From positions 13,913,151 to 13,977,150 of the forward strand of contig NC_045143.1 of assembly GCF_008831285.2 (NCBI RefSeq): DNA of 64,000 nt, written 5' to 3'. Positions 1-10,332 of this stretch are shown one piece after another. Origin of the DNA: Nymphaea colorata (taxonomy: Eukaryota; Streptophyta; Magnoliopsida; Nymphaeales; Nymphaeaceae). Positions within the stretch are counted from its first letter, which is position 1; each line of letters opens with the position of its first letter. The position numbers and the translations under genes were made by a program. Below the pieces are notes generated by a model. The model did not search any database and had not been told where the DNA came from. It was given only the letters and a program-made list of their open reading frames with translations.

Positions 1-1360
1 TAAGACCGTAGCCATCTATTTTCAGAATCAGTCAAAGTTGACAGAGTCCTTATATGTTTTCATGTTCTCAAACAAACAAAAAAAAAAGAGAAAGCATTTA
101 ACGAAGAGGGACGAGGGTTAAACCCTTCTCTATGAGTTCCATCGTCTATTCTAGCGAGAATAGTGTCTCCGGCGACTACATTGGCTTCAACCAACAAACC
201 GACTTCTCAGGTGCATTCTTTTTTCTTTTTTTTCCTTTTGTTTTCTAATGTTTCCGTTTTCCCCCTTCCTTGGGTCGAGTATTCCAGTTACTGCCATTTT
301 TTCCGGTACAAACTACAAACCAGTGTGAATCTATGTTTTCAACCTATCATGCTCTTTCTCTCCCTCTCTCTGTCTGTTTTTCTCTCTGTTTGTTCTCAAA
401 CTCTCTCTCGCTCTGCTCCTACCACTCTCTCGTTGCTCTTGTGCCTCTCTCTATCTTGCTCTGCTCCTGCACCTCTCTCACGCGGTGTTCCTGCCTCTCT
501 CTCTCTCTCTCTCTCACTATGCTCTTGTGCCTCTCCCTGGGCTGCCTTTGAGAGACATGTCGCCTAAATGCGTTCAGCCTCAAGCCCTCAATGCTCAGCC
601 GCTCAATCAAGTGTCAAAAATGTTTGGAACTTTGAGTTATTCTCAATTTTTCATGTTTTTCATTCAATCATTCAATGTTTTCAATTTCATCTGAATGCTA
701 TTTAGGCTGCTAATGAAATTTTCTACCCTGCCCTACAGTAGTAAATCATATAATTTTTTTCTTACCTGAGCATGTACTTCTTTCTTCGTGGTGACATGAA
801 CATAGAATTCCATCTCCACCTGGACTTGATGCCTTATATTCAGTCACTGCAGAACTAAATACAATAATTTGAGGCTGTCCATAACCTTGTATTCTCTATC
901 TTGGGCAATTTACAGTATAGACTTTACAGTTTGAACTTTTTCTACTTTAAACGTTCATTATGCTCAATTTCAGGTATGCCTATCCATTCATTCATTTTTT
1001 AGAGCATATACATAATTACATACTGAATAGGTTGATTTTAATGCTTGTTTTACATTGTTGTTAATTGATGTATTAATATTTGATAGGTGATGATAGTTTG
1101 ATTAAATAATCAATGTCGTAGTTGCACAGTTTGTTTTTACTTTTTAGTTATTACATAAATAAATATAACTTAGTTGTCAGTCTTGTGATTACATTTGATG
1201 TTAATTTGACTTGTTTTTCAATCACATAAAGAACATTAAGTTATTTTACAATTTTTTATATTAAAAAACAAGTTAGACATTGTTATTTCTTCGAATAACA
1301 TGACCCAATCCGAGTCGCCGAGTTGACCCACGAGTCACAAGTTGAATCCCGAGTCACTAG
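1..1360. other. CT-rich non-coding DNA with a possible small first exon
   Basis: No gene can be supported with confidence. An ATG at 132 opens a 26-codon stretch (begins MSSIVYSSEN) that runs to a possible splice donor (TCAG|GTGCAT) at 210/211, followed by pyrimidine-rich DNA that could be an intron. No matching downstream exon was recognised. A CT-rich stretch follows at about 355-535, and AT-rich DNA without coding signal continues to 1360. The exon reading is speculative; it could equally be transposon leader sequence. Confidence 0.3.
355..535. repeat. CT-rich low-complexity / microsatellite tract
   Basis: Long runs of (CT)n and CTCTGn units are seen here. Open frames across it in several phases read as Ser/Leu-rich strings, as expected for a simple repeat rather than protein coding sequence. 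Confidence 0.85.
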
Positions 1361-1362
1361 GT

Positions 1363-1386
1363 CCAAATTGGCCTAGTAGATAAATA

Positions 1387-1420
<34 letters not shown>

Positions 1421-1440
1421 TGTCTACTAGGCCAATTTGG
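1363..1440. repeat. Hairpin closed by a (TA)n microsatellite
   Basis: The sequence CCAAATTGGCCTAGTAGA at the left returns as its near-perfect reverse complement at the right (TCTACTAGGCCAATTTGG, with one G for A). A TA repeat of about 30 bases lies between. The arm sequence is also the start of a module repeated at 1733 and, inverted, near 2748. Confidence 0.8.
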
Positions 1441-1836
1441 ATTAAATGAATACTCTTTTTTTCTTGCAGGAGCCCTCTGGAGTTTTGATCATTTCAGGGG
1501 CTGCTGAGACAAAAATTTAAAAAGACAACTGATACCACCATATTTTTAAAAATTTTAAAAAGACCGCTGGAGGATTGATACCACCATATTTTTTTTCTTC
1601 TTGAGCTTTAGCAGTATTAACTATAACTTTCATGCCCAAGGCCTTTCGAAAATGAACAAATTTCATTCTTTCCTCCACATAAAGGATAGAGTTTTGGCCT
1701 TTGTGTGACATCAAAAGTTAATTGAAATTCTTTGCCTACTAGGTCAATTTGTATTAAATGAATACTCTTTTTTTCCTTCCAAGAGTTCTTTGGAGTTTTG
1801 ATCATTTCAAGGGCTGCTGAGAAAAAATTTTAAAAG
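1425..1836. repeat. Two direct copies of a ~100-bp module, plus inverted match to 2644-2900
   Basis: The module starting CTACTAGGCCAATTTG and ending near GGGCTGCTGAGA occurs at about 1425-1520 and again at about 1733-1828. The second copy together with upstream sequence (about 1560-1836) matches the reverse complement of 2644-2900 with scattered differences. This marks two rearranged fragments of one mobile or viral-like element in opposite orientation. Confidence 0.7.
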
Positions 1837-2039
1837 ATGATTGATTCTGCAGTAAAACCAGGGTTTCCTGTGGTGAATCATTTTACTGTTTTCTCTATTT
1901 TTTATGGTAAAAGACTGTAAAACTAGGGTTTCCAGAACTTTATGCCATTACATATGCATTAAAATCCTTTGAACTCTTGAAAACAGTTTTCAATCAAAAT
2001 TAAACCTGTGAAGCTATTGTAAAATTTCATGCACAACTT

Positions 2040-3240
2040 CATTAAACAGCGCAAAGGTCTTCTGCTAAAAGATGGTTCAATTTCAAATATATTATTTCAA
2101 CATATTCTACTCAAGTAACTTTTGAACATATCAAAAGTAAAGACAATAATGGACCTTCTACAAGAAGTGGAATTAATCTAGGTTATCCTAGCCAAAACAG
2201 GAGCAATATCAACCCAAAAAATCCAACTTTCTCGTGAAAGTGGGAAACTCGTACAAGAAGTTGGAACCTAAGAAAGTCGGCTTACTGTGAAAACAATTTC
2301 TGACACTCCCACAAACAGATATCTTTCAAAGGTGGTTTTTGAAATAAACCAAATTCCCGAACCTGTCAACAAGTATTTTGAAACTTTAAATAATCTTTTT
2401 ACACTTTCAATCGGAGGCCATAATGAGGAATTGCTTATGGATTGTTCTGGTATTTATCCCAAAGTCATATGTCTTCAAGGAAGCCACCCATAATTTATTC
2501 AAAAATGGTTTCAATTGGGCTTTCGAGCCAAGATTTAGTTGTTACCTTCGTTTGAAGAAATCAGTCTTTTATCACCAGAAATAGAAAAAGCAGTAAAAAG
2601 ATTCATCACAGGACACCCTGGTTTACTACAGAATAATTGTCTTCCTAAAATTTTTCTCAACAGCCCCTGAAATTATCAAAACTCCAGAGAACTCCTGGAA
2701 GGAAAAAAAGAGTATTCATTTAATCCAAATTGGCCTAGTAGGCAAGGAATTTCAATTAACTTTTGATGTCACACAAAAACCAAAGTCCTATCCTCATCTA
2801 AAAGAAAGAATGAAATTTTTTCATCATCGAAGGGCCTTTGGGCATAAAAGTTATAGTCAATACTACTAAAGCTCAAGCAGAAAAAGGAACATGGTGGCAT
2901 CATTCCTCCAACAGTCGGTGTGTCATGATCAATGCACATAAAAAGTACACAACGGCCTTGGCAAAACTTCAATGATTCAAAGATCGAATTGATCGAGGGG
3001 ACCTCCAAAATTCTACGGACACACACAAAGATATTGCCACTTACTCAAGCACTCAGCAGGTACATGCTATGTGTGCGGCCGAAAAACAGGAGAAACAAAA
3101 GAAGGTTTCAAAACCTTCGCTGTAAAAAAAGTGATCACGACGAGAGGACGCGAACAGCTCACTCTACCCAAACCAAATTTCCGCCCTCACTACAAGAGGT
3201 AATCAGATTCCTTTCTAGATAACATATCGATGTAAAGTGT
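2040..3240 (+). pseudogene. Unidentified decayed coding relic
   Basis: Fragments of what looks like ancient coding sequence run on the plus strand, broken by stops and shifts. They include an open stretch at 2287-2493 and one across 2644-2860 (contains KEKKSIHLIQIGLVGKEFQL). The second stretch is also encoded on the minus strand at 1560-1836 with many differences that keep the reading frame, which argues it was once translated. I do not recognise the family. A LTR element or an endogenous pararetrovirus are possible sources; no diagnostic RT, protease or movement-protein motif was seen. Confidence 0.35.
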
Positions 3241-4912
3241 GTCGCCACCAAGAAAAGTGGTCCTACAAGGAACCGCAAAAAAAAAAAAAAAACAAAGTCA
3301 TGTAACCATATCTGGCGCATGTTGAAACAACAGTTCCTTGGCAGCATGCACCAAAAGGTCCAAAACACTAACAAAGGTACAATAATAGAAAGAATCTTAT
3401 TCCTTCACTCAGTACCGCGAAAACGAAAAAGTTGTAGATAAGATAAGATCAATTTATGTACGATCATGGCCACTTCCAATAATTCAAAGGTAGTGGAAAC
3501 TAGTTGTTTACCACCGCAGCCTCAAGAAACTTCAGCAAGCATCTATAAATGAAGAACTCAACAAAGCAAAACGGAAAATGGCATGCAATTGCCATTTTTC
3601 CTTTCCTTTCCATTTTTGTGATAGTCAGCACTAATGGCATACAATTTTTGGTATGGTTAGTAGACGCATCGGATCCCAAGTGAAAAAACAAAAGACCTCT
3701 ACCTCACTGAGCAATCCCTAGTTTCCCTTTGTATTACTCTATCCTACTCCAAGGAAGCCTTGTCCTTACAATAAAAAAAGTCTTTGGCTAATCAAAAATA
3801 CCTCTCTTCCTAAGAGAGGTTGTACAGTTTTCTCAGTTCAAATAAAGAAGGTTCACGTTCTTCTCTGTAAGTCTTTTCCTTATATTTATCTTTTTCTGTT
3901 ATATTGCAATGTTTGCCGTCCTTTGCTACATACTATGCATCCTATATCTTGTTCTTAAAAAACCAGACAGAAACCATACCACTTTTAAGTCCTGAAGGTA
4001 GTAAGATACCTAAAACCCGAGGATATAATCTTATTCACATAAGATTAATCGTTGTAAAATTCAGGTCTCTTCGTAGAAGAAATACTGGTGCCAAATGTTT
4101 TGTTATGGTGTTAGATAAAAGATTTAAAAAAGCTGCAAAAGCAAAATTAGGAGCAAAGCAAATTAATTAATTGATTAATAGCTCTATTTTTTGACATTTG
4201 TAAATATTTTTATATAAGTGAAATTTTAGTCTAATTAAAAAATTGATTAAATAAAATAAAGTTTCAAAAAAATCGTTTTTAAAAGATGACCCTTAGTCAT
4301 CTTTTAATAAAGCATGACAGACCCCTGTCATCCTTTTTTAAAGACAGGAAGGGGTGCAAAGAGAAAGAAAGGGAACAAATCCCCCATTGTCCTTTTCAAA
4401 TGGATGACAAACCCCATGTTGTCCTTATTAAATGACGACAGGGAGATGGAGGTGGAGAGACAAGTGACCTGTAAAAAAAGTGGGGGGAGGGGGAAAGAGA
4501 GGAAAAGAAAAAGAGAAATCAAAGAAATGGGGAAAAAGAAAGAGAAGAGCGGAAAAAGTGACATGGCTACTGGATGCTATTGTTCAAAAATCGAGTGTCT
4601 TAGAAGTGTCGATGAGGGTCAATGTCGGACACGGCTGGACACTAGCACTTCATAGTTTTTGAAGTGTCCATGCAATATAAATCCAACCCTCTGTTAGGCA
4701 CGTTCCCACGGCTTGCATGCCTGGCCAACCTGACCATACTACACAACGGTCTTCCATGTCGCCCATGGGATCTTAGACAACCAATTTCATCAGTCCTTGG
4801 CATGTGGCCAAACCTCTCTAGAGTCTCTACATGGGCTGCCCCTTCAGCCCAATGGAATGGAGGTCAAACTGTTGAAGGAATGAAGATCAGACTATTGAAA
4901 GAAAGGTGCCAT
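3241..4912. other. Unassigned AT-rich DNA
   Basis: No supportable gene. The stretch has polyA tracts, a purine-rich low-complexity block at about 4470-4560 and repeated short GATGAC/GTCATC motifs. Open frames here are Lys/Arg/Glu-rich or their pyrimidine complements and look like composition artefacts. Confidence 0.5.
4281..4305. repeat. Small perfect hairpin
   Basis: AAAAGATGAC and GTCATCTTTT form a 10-bp perfect stem around a 5-base loop. Function unknown. Confidence 0.6.
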
Positions 4913-4917
4913 GAGAC

Positions 4918-5275
4918 TGTTAAAATATAAATCCTTCACCAGCACGTTGAAAAGGAGTCTCTTAGGATTCCACCTCCTTGTAGAATGTGTTAAAATATTT
5001 AATGTCCTTGTAACATGTGAAGAGTCTCCTAGGATTCTATGTTATAGTTAATATCCTTGTTATATGGGAAGTCTCCTAGGATTCTATGTTGTAGTTAATA
5101 TCCTTGTAATATGTGAAGTCTCTTAGGTTTCTATGATGTAATTAATGTCCTTGGAGCTTGTGAAATCTCCTAGGATTCTACGATTGGAGACTCTTAGAAT
5201 TCTGAAAATGAGATTATAAATAGAGGCCGTGCAAACCATTTTGGCTACGGCTTCTTCTCCTCAGTTTCTTCTTGT

Positions 5276-5315
<40 letters not shown>

Positions 5316-5367
5316 CCTGCGTGAGTGCTGTTTTCGGGTTACAGATATTGGTGCTACATTTCTATCA
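4918..5367 (+). repeat. Element 1 left (5') LTR
   Basis: A 450-bp TG...CA repeat. It contains about five diverged ~48-bp tandem units (consensus core CTCCTAGGATTCTA) at roughly 4955-5205, a TATA box at 5215-5222 (TATAAATA) and a (CT)n tract at about 5281-5311. The tandem units sit upstream of the TATA box, where U3 promoter or enhancer elements lie in LTRs. Confidence 0.95.
5215..5222 (+). promoter_or_regulatory. TATA box of element 1 LTR
   Basis: TATAAATAG downstream of the tandem units and about 60 bases before the CT tract. This is the expected RNA polymerase II promoter position for an LTR; the role is inferred from position and motif. Confidence 0.6.
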
Positions 5368-5382
5368 TGGTATCAGAGAGCC
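5368..5382 (+). other. Element 1 primer-binding site
   Basis: TGGTATCAGAGAGCC directly follows the LTR. It matches the initiator-Met tRNA 3' end complement (TGGTATCAGAG) for 11 bases. Confidence 0.85.
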
Positions 5383-5587
5383 AGGTTACGTTATCTCTAC
5401 CAAACGAAATGCCCAAACAGGTCTGATCTGGTTAGAACTCTTTTCTCATCTTGTCTCTATCCTGAATTTACTTTTCTCTTGCGCAATTCTTGTTCCTTTT
5501 TCTTCTTGCTTACCAAGGACACATCTTGTTATATCGTGTCTTCTTTCCCTCTCATCTTCTACCTATATACGATTCCTTTCTGCTGTC

Positions 5588-8500
5588 ATGGAAAACCTTT
5601 CGCATTCTGGCATGTCCTCAAGTTTTCTTCCTCACCTTATTACCGAAAAACTCAACCATGAGAATTATCTGATCTGGAAAAGGCAAATCATGCCTTTCAT
5701 AAGAAGTCAAGGCCTCTTTGGACATCTCGATGGTTCAACAAAGGCTCTCTTACAGGAAATAAAAAATGAGGCAGGAGAAGTTATTGTTGTTCATGAAGAC
5801 AACAATCCTGAACATGCTATGTGGATGAGACGTGATCAAAGTCTGGTTGCGTATATTTTGTCCACTTTATCTCAACAAGTGTTACTTTCAGTTTCTGATG
5901 ATTGTACTGCAGAAGAATTATGGGAAACCCTTGTTGATACCTTTTCCCAAATATCAGAAGCTCGAATTATGTACTTAAAGAAAGAATTTCAGAATTTGAG
6001 CAAAGGTTCAACGTCTATCATGGATTATTTGGGGCATATTAAGGCCGTCGCAGACCAACTTGCTGCCTCAGGGAATAACATTTCTGATAAGGAAAAGGTG
6101 CAGCAAACCTTGAATGGACTTGGGCATGATTATCATGCTTTTATTACAGCTCTTGAGGTCCTTCCTGTTCTGCCTTCCTTCAACGAACTACAAGGTAAAC
6201 TTCTCCAACATGAAATGAATATGAAAAGAGTCATTGAAAGGACTGATCAAGGGAACTCCCAAAATGTGTTGGCTATGAATGTAAAGTTTGGTAAGAGCCA
6301 TGGGAACTCCAACCATGGTGGTCGTGGCATTCTACCAACACCACATAACCAAGGTATGTCTCCTTTGGATACTTCAAGAAAAATACCAATTTGTTTTCAG
6401 TGCAACAAGAAAGGACACATGAAGGCACAATGTTGGTTTAATCCTCAAAATAAAAACAAAGGGGTAAGACATGATTATAAACAAGGAGGACAAAGTTCTA
6501 AATCCACCGCTGAAGATATGCAACAGCTATTGATGGCCGCATTCTCAAAGATGACTATAAAGCAAAATGAGCAGGGAGAATGGTTCTTGGATTCAGGTGC
6601 AGCTACCCATGTGACAGGAAATGCAGGTAAATTGACTAACTTATCCCCTCATTACGGTAGAAGTTGCATTATAACAGGTGATGGAAAATCTCATCCTATT
6701 ACACATATTGGAAATGCACATATTCCATTGTCATCCTCGTCTCTATCACTGTCTAATGTTGTTCTTGCTCCCAATATCAAAAAGAACATCATATCCATTT
6801 CTAAACTCATTGATGATACAAGCTCTTCTGTTGAATTCACACCTTCTTCTGTCTATGTCAAGGACCTCCAAACGAAGAAAATGTTCGCTAGAGGGGAGCG
6901 TCAAGGGAATATGTACGTCCTCAAGGAATGTCTACCCAAGGATTCATCCACTTTTGATATAGGATTGAAGACATTTTCTCTTTCTCATAATGCGTCATCA
7001 GTGCCAAGTTCTTGCCATTTTCAATCAAAAGTAAGGGGCCCTAACCAATTTTTGGAGTCTGATTTGTGGCATAGTCGGCTAGGACACTGTGGTCGACATT
7101 TCATTGAAAAACTTGTCACAGATAGTCTCATTCCAAGATCAAGTTTACCTCTTACTTCAAGTGTCAAAAAATGTTCAAGTTATGGACTTTGTAAGAGTCA
7201 TGTTTTACCTTTCCATAATATAAATCAAAGGGCTTCCAAACCTTTTGAAACTATTTTTTCTGATGTATGGGGGCCAGCCCCTATTGATTCCATGTCTGGG
7301 TCAAGATATTATGTCTTATTCATTGACTCTTACTCACGTTTCACCTGGATTTACTTCATGAAACACAAATCAGAAGTACCTCACATATTTCGAAACTTCT
7401 ATGCCATGATTCAAACTAAATTTTCATCCAATGTGGTGCATTTTCAATGTGATGGAGGGGAAGAATATTCCTCGCTTGATTTTATTGAATTTCTACGTGA
7501 AAAAGGGATAACTAGACAAATTTCCTGCCCTTACACACCACAACAAAATGGTGTAGTTGAGCGGAAACATCGACATATAGTTGAAAGCGCCATGAGCATG
7601 ATGCATGATACTAATGTGCCCATTTCCTTGTGGACTGAAGCCTTCCATACTGCTGTATACATAATAAATTGTTTGCCTATGACACTCTTGATGTCTAAAT
7701 CGCCATATTTTACACTCTTAGGCAAACAACCTGATTACAAGAACTTGAAGGTTTTTTGTTGTGTATGCTATGTTCATGTTGATGCTGCCTTGAGGAACAA
7801 GTTTCAAGACAAAGCTATTCAATGTAGATTCGTTGGATATGCTGATGAATATAAAGGTTTTCGATGCTATGATCTAACAACTAAACGTATCAAAACTTCA
7901 AGAAATGTCATTTTTGATGAACATAGTTTTGATAATACAAATGAAATGCCTATGACCATTGAATCTTATGATCCTTGGACCAGTACACAGTTATTCAATG
8001 CAGATCCTGTTATAGAAAATGATGTGCCTCAAAGTGAAGATTCAGAGAGAGCAATACAACCGTCGGATATGGCTCAAAGTGAAAATCAAGAAGATCCAAC
8101 ACAGTCATTAAGTCATCACGAAAACAATAATGAACAGAGCAACGATGCACATCGGTATTCGGGTCTTATCTACAGTCGACGACTAAGGGACAGAGATGCT
8201 CACAGTGAAGAAGACAACATGCCCCACCTTAGAAGATCCCAACGCATTCGTCATCCCATTCACAGGTGGGTTAGCTATGATTCTTTATCACTTGATTTTC
8301 AGTTATTCATGGCAAAAGTTGGCAAGGAGGAAGAACCTACTTCATTTGATGAAGCATCAAAATCACATCATTGGAGAAAGGCTATGAAAGAAGAAATGGA
8401 TGCCTTGCATGAATGTGGAACATGGGAGATCGTTCCGAGGCCACACGAAAAGAACGTAGTGGGCTCCAAATGGGTATACAAAATTAAATACAAACCTGAC

Positions 8501-9892
8501 GGCAGCATAGAAAGACACAAAGCAAGGTTAGTAGCAAAAGGGTTTACACAACAATATGGAGAAGATTATGATGAGACATTCAGCCCTGTGATCAAAATGG
8601 GAACAATTCGCGTGATTATATCATTGGCAGTTGAATATGGATGGAGACTACATCAAATGGACGTGAAGAATGCTTTTCTTCATGGTGATTTAAGGGAGGA
8701 AGTATATATGGAACAACCTCCAGGATACACGAAAGGAGACTCTCATGCATGGGTTTGCAAACTAAGAAAATCTATTTATGGACTTAAACAGGCCTCACGT
8801 TCGTGGTTTGACAGTTTCTCTTGCAAGATTCAAGAATGTGGTTTTCGGAGATGTCCTCTAGATCACTCTCTTTTCATTTATCGAAAGGAAAACATATTTA
8901 CTTTACTTCTTATATATGTTGATGATATTGTTATCACAGGCAATTCAGAAAAACACATAGAAGAAGCTAAAGTTTTGATGATGCAAAACTTCAAAATGAA
9001 AGAGCTTGGTGATTTACGATTCTTTCTTGGAGTGGAGATTGATAGGCACAATAATCGCCTCACATTGACACAACAGAAATACACGTTGGATTTGTTGAAA
9101 AAGTCAGGTATGTCTGATTGTAAGCCTGTTGGAACTCCTAGTGTTCTAAATCAAAGACTAAGTGCTCAAGATGGGGAGTTATATGAAGATCCTACGCAAT
9201 ATCGAAGTATTGTTGGGGCACTTCAATATCTTACATTTACTAGACCAGATATTATATATGCTGTGAATCAAGTATCCCAATTTATGCATGCACCTAGAGA
9301 TACTCACATGGATGCTGTCAAAAGAATATTAAGATATCTTAAAGGGACAGCAGGAGATGGCTTAGTTTATGGTAAGAGTGAAAATATAACTACTGGACAT
9401 CAACTTATGACATTCACAGATGCAGATTGGGCTGGAGATCCCGATCAAAGAAAGTCCATTTCTGGTTTTTGTATTTTCATTGGACGTAATCTTGTGTCTT
9501 GGAGTTGTCGAAAGCAAAAGGCAGTAGCAAGATCCAGCACTGAAGCTGAATACAGATGCATGGCTGCAGGTACTGCTGAAGTTACATGGGTTAGACATTT
9601 GCTAGAAGACATTGGAGAAAAGATTAAAACATCAATGTTAATGTGCGATAATCAAAGCGCTATTAACATTGCCTTTAATCCCGTATAACATGGTCGAACA
9701 AAGCACATTGAGATTGATCAACACTTTGTTAGACAAAAGGTGGAAGACAAGGAAATTCAGCCTATTTATGTTCGTACAAATGAACAAGTTGCAGACTTAT
9801 TTACAAAAGGATTAACAAAGGAACAATTCTGGTTTCTAAAAGGCATGTTGTACATGGTGCAAAACCATGCACAACTTGAGGGAGGGTGTTAA
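5588..9892 (+). pseudogene. Element 1 Gag-Pol polyprotein with one in-frame stop
   Basis: I start at the ATG at 5588 (MENLSHSGMS), because the longer open frame from 5321 begins inside the LTR. Reading order by residue: Gag; CCHC knuckle CFQCNKKGHMKAQC at about 269; aspartic protease DSGAATH at 335; integrase with catalytic D559, D622 and E658 (D-X35-E); reverse transcriptase with YVDD at 1110-1113; RNase H with DADWAG from 1278. A TAA at 9686-9688 stops the frame in RNase H after about 1366 codons. Homologous coding continues in the same frame to a TAA at 9890-9892, just inside the LTR. The integrase zinc motif is also altered: Cys529 is followed by Tyr532 and Cys535 where the other elements here have C-x2-C. 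Both defects suggest this copy cannot supply full Pol activity itself. Confidence 0.95.
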
Positions 9893-10244
9893 AATATAAA
9901 TCCTTCACCAGCACGTTGAAGAGGAGTCTCTTAGGATTCCACCTCCTTGTAGAATGTGTTAAAATATTTAATGTCCTTGTAACATGTGAAGAGTCTCCTA
10001 GGATTCTATGTTATAGTTAATATCCTTGTTATATGGGAAGTCTCCTAGGATTCTATGTTGTAGTTAATATCCTTGTAATATGTGAAGTCTCTTAGGTTTC
10101 TATGATGTAATTAATGTCCTTGGAGCTTGTGAAATCTCCTAGGATTCTACGATTGGAGACTCTTAGAATTCTGAAAATGAGATTATAAATAGAGGCCGTG
10201 CAAACCATTTTGGCTACGGCTTCTTCTCCTCAGTTTCTTCTTGT

Positions 10245-10282
<38 letters not shown>

Positions 10283-10332
10283 TGCGTGAGTGCTGTTTTC
10301 GGGTTACAGATATTGGTGCTACATTTCTATCA
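9887..10332 (+). repeat. Element 1 right (3') LTR
   Basis: A 446-bp copy of the left LTR with one substitution seen (GTTGAAGAGG versus GTTGAAAAGG) and a slightly different CT repeat. The TATA box is at 10184-10191. The GAGAC duplication follows immediately. Confidence 0.95.

Larger units (their letters stand above)
4918..10332 (+). mobile_element. Element 1: full-length Ty1-copia LTR retrotransposon
   Basis: A 5.4-kb element bounded by two nearly identical LTRs beginning TGTTAAAA and ending CTATCA. It is flanked by an exact 5-bp target-site duplication GAGAC (4913-4917 and 10333-10337). A primer-binding site follows the left LTR, and a purine tract (GAGGGAGGG, 9878-9886) precedes the right one. 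The internal order gag, protease, integrase, reverse transcriptase, RNase H is the copia order. Between the LTRs I see one base difference plus length change in the CT microsatellite, so the insertion is recent. The coding region carries one in-frame stop. Confidence 0.97.

Noticed and set aside
163-610. Several overlapping open frames rich in Ser/Leu and, on the other strand, Arg/Glu.
   Set aside because: They are produced by a CT microsatellite and open in many phases, with no domain.
4314-4655. A 113-codon Lys/Glu-rich open frame.
   Set aside because: Purine-rich low complexity with an equally open pyrimidine complement; no conserved motif.
5321-5587. An N-terminal extension of the element 1 polyprotein.
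   Set aside because: It begins inside the LTR and covers the primer site; the ATG at 5588 starts the recognisable Gag.
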